A DNA stretch of 38,971 bases from Cyanobacterium stanieri LEGE 03274. GTDB lineage: Bacteria > Cyanobacteriota > Cyanobacteriia > Cyanobacteriales > Cyanobacteriaceae. This document shows, one piece after another, positions 35,714 through 38,971 of the stretch. The stretch is taken from NCBI RefSeq assembly GCF_015207825.1, contig NZ_JADEWC010000031.1:1-38971 (forward strand), read 5' to 3'. How positions within the stretch are numbered: position 1 is the stretch's first letter; every line of letters begins with the position of its first letter. The notes under the pieces are model-generated. The model did no database searches and had not been told where the DNA came from. It saw only the letters and a list, made by a program, of their open reading frames with translations. A program made the position numbers and the translations under genes.

Positions 35714-36067
35714 ATGAGTTTCAAAACTTTACTTCTTGCGTCCCTTCTTTTTTCTTTTACCCCTGTTAATAGGGCTTGGAGTGCAACTCATTTGCAGGTT
35801 TGTACTAATAGCGGTAATGGGGTTGTAAATATAAGATCTGGCCCCGGTACTAATCATTCTGTGGTTAATCGAGTGCGTCATGGTGATGATTTGCACTACA
35901 GTTGGGATGGTTATATGACGGATGATGATAGTATGCCCCCTAGAGATAGACAGGGTTATTATTGGGTAAGGGTTAGACCTAGTGTTATGGGTGATAATAT
36001 GGGTTTTATTCGGGCTGATTTTATGGGTTGTGACTCGATGAATTTACAACAATCCTTGACAGAATAA
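35714..36067 (+). CDS. Exported SH3b-domain protein
   Basis: A 117-residue protein with a signal peptide (basic SFK, hydrophobic LLLASLLFSF, cleavage near AWSA, residue 24). The mature part is one bacterial SH3 domain: VVNIRSGPGTNHSVVNRVRHGD (the RSGPG turn typical of SH3b) and WVRVRPSV closing near the C-terminus. Two cysteines, Cys30 and one near residue 107, could form a disulfide in the periplasm. Probably binds peptidoglycan or an envelope protein. Confidence 0.85.
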   Translation: MSFKTLLLASLLFSFTPVNRAWSATHLQVCTNSGNGVVNIRSGPGTNHSVVNRVRHGDDLHYSWDGYMTDDDSMPPRDRQGYYWVRVRPSVMGDNMGFIRADFMGCDSMNLQQSLTE

Positions 36068-36114
36068 GGGCGATCGCACCTTAGAATCTGCTTTCTTGGG
36101 AGAATTTTAATAAT

Positions 36115-36996
36115 TTATTTTTTAATTTTCACTAGATGGCGAATTAATCGATTTGGTTTACTGAAAAATTGAGGACGGGTTAAAACTCCTTCCTTGGGGC
36201 TAAATAGAAAGGCAAAAAGAAATAAAACTGTTACGACGAGGACGATGGCAGCCCCTGATGGTGCATTGAGATAGTAACTAATATAGATGCCCAAAATTCC
36301 ACTAATACCCCCTAAAATTGCCCCTAAAATGATCATTTGGTGTAATTCTTTAACCAATAGATAGGCAGTAATAGCAGGGCCTACTAACAGGGAAACTACT
36401 AATAAAACCCCTACCGCTTGCATACTAGCAATGATAGCTAAGGTGGTCACAGAAACAAGCCCGAGGTTAATCCATTGTACTGGTAAACCAATCGCCTGAG
36501 CGCCGAGAGGATTAAAGGTATAAAAAAGTAAATGGGGATAAAATAGTTTAACGAAAATAAGGACAGAAATAGTGATAAAAAATGTACGCCACAAATCATT
36601 AACTGTAATCCCTAAAATGTCTCCAAACAGAAAACTATGTAAGTCGATTCTACTTTGTAAAACGCTAATTAATAGTATTCCTAGGGCGAGAAATCCCGAG
36701 AAAACTAAAGACATGGCTACATCTACTTTTACCCTCGATTGGGATTGAATCCAAGCAATAATCAAACTGCTTAACATCCCTGAGATGAATGCCCCGATAA
36801 ATAAATCTATGCCAACATAAAAGGCGATCGCCAGTCCGGGTAACACAGCATGGGCAATTACTTCACCAAAAAAAACCATTCTTTGTACTATCAAGAAACT
36901 GCCTGTAATCGAACAAAGCACCCCCAATAAAACAATCATTACCATGGAGTTACGAATAAATCCAAAGGATAAGGGTTCAAGCAAAAAATCCAACAT
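36115..36996 (-). CDS. znuB: Zinc/manganese-type ABC transporter permease (ZnuB family)
   Basis: A 293-residue membrane subunit with about 8 helices, family ABC-3. MVFFGEVIAHAVLPGLAIAF (30-50) contains the conserved metal-path His/Gly segment, and LLVVSLLVGPAITAYLL (about 200-216) matches the family. A Pro/Ser-containing C-terminus ends on the cytosolic side. It lies 121 bp downstream of the ATPase gene in the same direction, so the two are probably one transcript. The separating DNA carries heptamer repeats. Confidence 0.87.
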   Translation of the reverse strand: MLDFLLEPLSFGFIRNSMVMIVLLGVLCSITGSFLIVQRMVFFGEVIAHAVLPGLAIAFYVGIDLFIGAFISGMLSSLIIAWIQSQSRVKVDVAMSLVFSGFLALGILLISVLQSRIDLHSFLFGDILGITVNDLWRTFFITISVLIFVKLFYPHLLFYTFNPLGAQAIGLPVQWINLGLVSVTTLAIIASMQAVGVLLVVSLLVGPAITAYLLVKELHQMIILGAILGGISGILGIYISYYLNAPSGAAIVLVVTVLFLFAFLFSPKEGVLTRPQFFSKPNRLIRHLVKIKK

Positions 36997-37105
36997 ATTA
37001 TCTTCAATAACAATACTAAATAACTATTAATTAAAGTCTTTTAAATAAAACGAAAAATATTAATATAAAGGGTAACAAGATAGTAAAAAAATAAAAAGTA
37101 ACACC

Positions 37106-37133
37106 ATTCCCTGTTCCCTATTCCCTTTTCCCT
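37106..37133. repeat. Heptad array, 4 units, inverse of the pyrF array
   Basis: ATTCCCT, GTTCCCT, ATTCCCT, TTTCCCT is the reverse complement of the GGGAAYA array at 744. The ATPase stop codon is inside it. Confidence 0.8.
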
Positions 37134-37855
37134 AAATTGTTAGTCAATAAAATAACATTATCTCCATAGGCTTTTTGCAGATTTTCAGGGGTAATTACTT
37201 CACTGCGAGAACCATTGGCAATCAACTGTTTATTAATTAACAAAAAACGGTCATATTCCCTAGAAGTTTCCTTCAACTCATGACCCACTACTAACAAAAT
37301 TTTTCCTTGTTTTTTTAGATCATCTAATACCTTAAAAATCATTTTTTCAGTTTTTTTGTCCACCCCTGAAAAGGGTTCATCAAACAAAAATAATTCTGCT
37401 TCTTGGGCGAGGGCTTGGGCTAGAAATACTCTTTGTTGTTGACCCCCTGATAGTTGACCTATGGGGCGATCGCGCAGATCCCACATTCCCACCCTCTCTA
37501 AAGCATTTTTAACTGTCTCCTTTGACTGTCGGGAAGGGGAACGGAATAGAGGACGATGACGAATTCTTGCCATCATTACCACCCTTTCTACGGTGATAGG
37601 ATAATCCCAATCAATTTGCGCCCTTTGGGGTATATAAGCCACTTGATCCAACTGTTTTGATAAGGCTTGGGAACGATAAGTAATTTTTCCTTGTGCCAGA
37701 GGAATTAAGCCCAAAATTGACTTAATTAAAGAACTTTTTCCCGCTCCATTAGGTCCTATAATTCCAACTATTTGCCCTGAGGTGAGACAAAAACTTATAT
37801 TTTCTACCGCAATAATGCCTCGATAGTTGACAGCTACTTGCTGAACCTCTAACAT
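37118..37855 (-). CDS. znuC: Zinc/manganese-type ABC transporter ATPase (ZnuC family)
   Basis: A 245-residue ATPase energising the importer. It has Walker A GPNGAGKSS, the Q-loop segment YIPQRAQIDWDYP, signature LSGGQQQR, and Walker B LFLFDEPF followed by the H-loop VGHELKE. I start at ATG 37855 (MLEVQQVAVNY); the frame remains open upstream to 38014, but that would overlap the divergent solute-binding gene. The C-terminal LGKRE and TAG stop come from a heptamer repeat, as in pyrF. Divergent from the binding protein with a Zur/Fur-like box between them. Confidence 0.9.
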   Translation of the reverse strand: MLEVQQVAVNYRGIIAVENISFCLTSGQIVGIIGPNGAGKSSLIKSILGLIPLAQGKITYRSQALSKQLDQVAYIPQRAQIDWDYPITVERVVMMARIRHRPLFRSPSRQSKETVKNALERVGMWDLRDRPIGQLSGGQQQRVFLAQALAQEAELFLFDEPFSGVDKKTEKMIFKVLDDLKKQGKILLVVGHELKETSREYDRFLLINKQLIANGSRSEVITPENLQKAYGDNVILLTNNLGKRE

Positions 37856-37871
37856 AGATTTTATGAATAAA

Positions 37872-37886
37872 TGATTATCATTCTCA
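37872..37886. promoter_or_regulatory. Zur/Fur-like operator
   Basis: TGATTATCATTCTCA, read on the other strand TGAGAATGATAATCA, agrees with the 7-1-7 box TGATAAT-N-ATTATCA at 12 of the 14 defined positions. It sits 17 bp from the ATPase start and 43 bp from the binding-protein start, placed to repress both. Confidence 0.68.
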
Positions 37887-37928
37887 TGATATTTTAGACT
37901 ATCACCATCATAAAATATTAGGGTCATA

Positions 37929-38942
37929 ATGTTAAATTTTCGCCACGGTCGTTTTATTTGCTCCTTGTTAGCCTTATGGGCTTTATTTGGCTGTAATGCT
38001 CCCACCAGCACCAATCAAGTGGGGGAGAATGTGGACTCGGAAACAGAAACCGTTGATTTACCTTTGGTGGTGACAACTACGGATGTAATTTGTGATTTAA
38101 CCCGTCAAATAGCCCAAGAAACCATTGATTTAAATTGTTTAGTGGATGCGGGGATTGATCCCCATGTTTATCAAGCGACTCCTGATGATCGTCGAGAGAT
38201 GGATCAGGCGGATTTGATTTTATATGGTGGTTATGGCTTTGAACCTAGCTTGGTTAGTTTAATTGAGGCGACGGCCAACGAAGCTCCCAAGGTTGCGGTA
38301 TATGAACAGGCTGTGCCAGAACCAATTATGATGAGGGGGGATGATGGTCATGATCATGGTCATGATCACAGCCATGGAGATGAGGAGGAATTTGCCGATC
38401 CCCATGTTTGGCACGATGGAAGTAATGGCATAGAAATAGTTAATGTGATTGCGGAACAATTAGCCCAGTTGCAACCAGATCAAGCCCAGTTATATCAAGA
38501 TCAAGCTAATCTGATTAATGATGAGTTAGGGGCGATCGATGAATGGATTAAGGCACAAATAGAGACAATTCCCCCTAATCAGAGAATTTTGGTTAGTAAT
38601 CATGGTTCTTTAGGCTATTTTGTAAGTGCTTACGGGTTACAGTCTAATAGTGCTTTACAGGGAGTTAGTACCGAAGAAGCACCCACTGCGGGGAGGGTGG
38701 GAGATTTGGTCAGAAAAATTCAAGATTCTAATGTGCCTACTATTTTTGTGGAAAGTTCTGTCAGTAGAACTATCATTAACACCGTTGCCACGGAAGCAAA
38801 TGTTAAAGTAGCGGATAATCCTCTATTTGCCGATGGTCTGGGGGAATCAGGTTCGGGAGCGGAAACTTATCAAAAAAAATTAATGCTCAATACTCAAACC
38901 ATTGTGGAAGGTTTAGGAGGTTCTTTTTCTCCTTTTCAGTGA
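37929..38942 (+). CDS. znuA: Zinc-type ABC transporter solute-binding lipoprotein (ZnuA/TroA family)
   Basis: A 337-residue periplasmic metal-binding protein. The lipobox ALFGC places the lipidated Cys at 22. Metal ligands by alignment are His79 (DPHVY), His159 (DPHVW), His225 (SNHGSLGYF) and Asp302 (FADGLG). A His at the third position favours zinc (ZnuA, TroA); manganese proteins such as PsaA and MntC have Glu there. A His-rich loop (141-149, HDHGHDHSH) is typical of ZnuA. Divergent from its ATPase and permease genes around one box. Manganese remains possible. Confidence 0.86.
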   Translation: MLNFRHGRFICSLLALWALFGCNAPTSTNQVGENVDSETETVDLPLVVTTTDVICDLTRQIAQETIDLNCLVDAGIDPHVYQATPDDRREMDQADLILYGGYGFEPSLVSLIEATANEAPKVAVYEQAVPEPIMMRGDDGHDHGHDHSHGDEEEFADPHVWHDGSNGIEIVNVIAEQLAQLQPDQAQLYQDQANLINDELGAIDEWIKAQIETIPPNQRILVSNHGSLGYFVSAYGLQSNSALQGVSTEEAPTAGRVGDLVRKIQDSNVPTIFVESSVSRTIINTVATEANVKVADNPLFADGLGESGSGAETYQKKLMLNTQTIVEGLGGSFSPFQ

Positions 38943-38971
38943 TGGGGAGTGGGGGTGATGAGGAGATAGGG

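Noticed and set aside
37856-38014. N-terminal extension of the zinc ATPase up to 38014
   Set aside because: It would overlap the divergent binding-protein gene and the operator, and family members begin at MLEVQQ-like sequence.

Overview
This window is a low-GC cyanobacterial chromosome segment. The palindrome GCGATCGC (HIP1) recurs more than twenty times. The gene set is that of an oxygenic phototroph: allophycocyanin ApcD, the bicarbonate transporters SbtA and BicA with the PII-like protein SbtB, a Ycf21-type chorismate lyase, an FtsH2-type thylakoid protease and a glutamine-synthetase inactivating factor. Protein similarity and base composition suggest a unicellular strain near Cyanobacterium/Geminocystis/Synechocystis; species is not decidable from sequence alone.

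Layout. 1-6.1 kb: pyrF, a Rieske oxygenase, an alpha/beta hydrolase, a free-standing DALR (anticodon-binding) protein, a membrane Ser/Thr kinase and tRNA-Ser(GGA). 6.3-10.3 kb: an inorganic-carbon uptake block, with sbtB divergent from sbtA and bicA downstream of sbtA. sbtA and bicA share the upstream motif ATAG-N8-CTAT, which suggests one LysR-type regulator. 10.5-15.4 kb: gcvP, a GatB/YqeY protein and pdhC (E2 of pyruvate dehydrogenase). 15.4-16.1 kb, minus strand: a compact nitrogen-control locus made of a consensus promoter, a type I glutamine riboswitch, a short IF7/IF17-family gene, an internal terminator and a second 51-residue protein that may be PirA-like. 16.3-20.8 kb: glmM and a polysaccharide cluster (O-antigen-ligase-like protein, family 2 glycosyltransferase, glutaredoxin-like protein). 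20.9-28.8 kb: chorismate lyase, PsiE-like protein, ROK glucokinase, RCK potassium channel, a conserved hypothetical, apcD, two small membrane proteins, a DegT-family aminotransferase and an ABC-2 permease. 29.1-33.2 kb: a methyltransferase-HIT fusion, a CsgG-like lipoprotein-type protein and ftsH. 33.5-36.1 kb: a ribbon-helix-helix/coiled-coil protein with a probable autoregulatory operator, a DoxX protein and an SH3b protein. 36.1-38.9 kb: a divergently arranged zinc-type ABC importer around a Zur/Fur-like box.

The region also carries much repeat activity. Four copies of a roughly 100-120 bp element with internal palindromes (terminal inverted repeats in the best copy), several heptanucleotide tandem arrays that supply the stop codons of neighbouring genes, and a palindromic repeat inserted in frame inside gcvP are all visible.

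The points most worth follow-up are the glutamine-riboswitch locus with its tail-less inactivating factor and 51-residue partner, the SbtB that lacks the usual C-terminal cysteine loop, the shared operator of sbtA and bicA, the in-frame repeat in gcvP and the palindromic mobile element.
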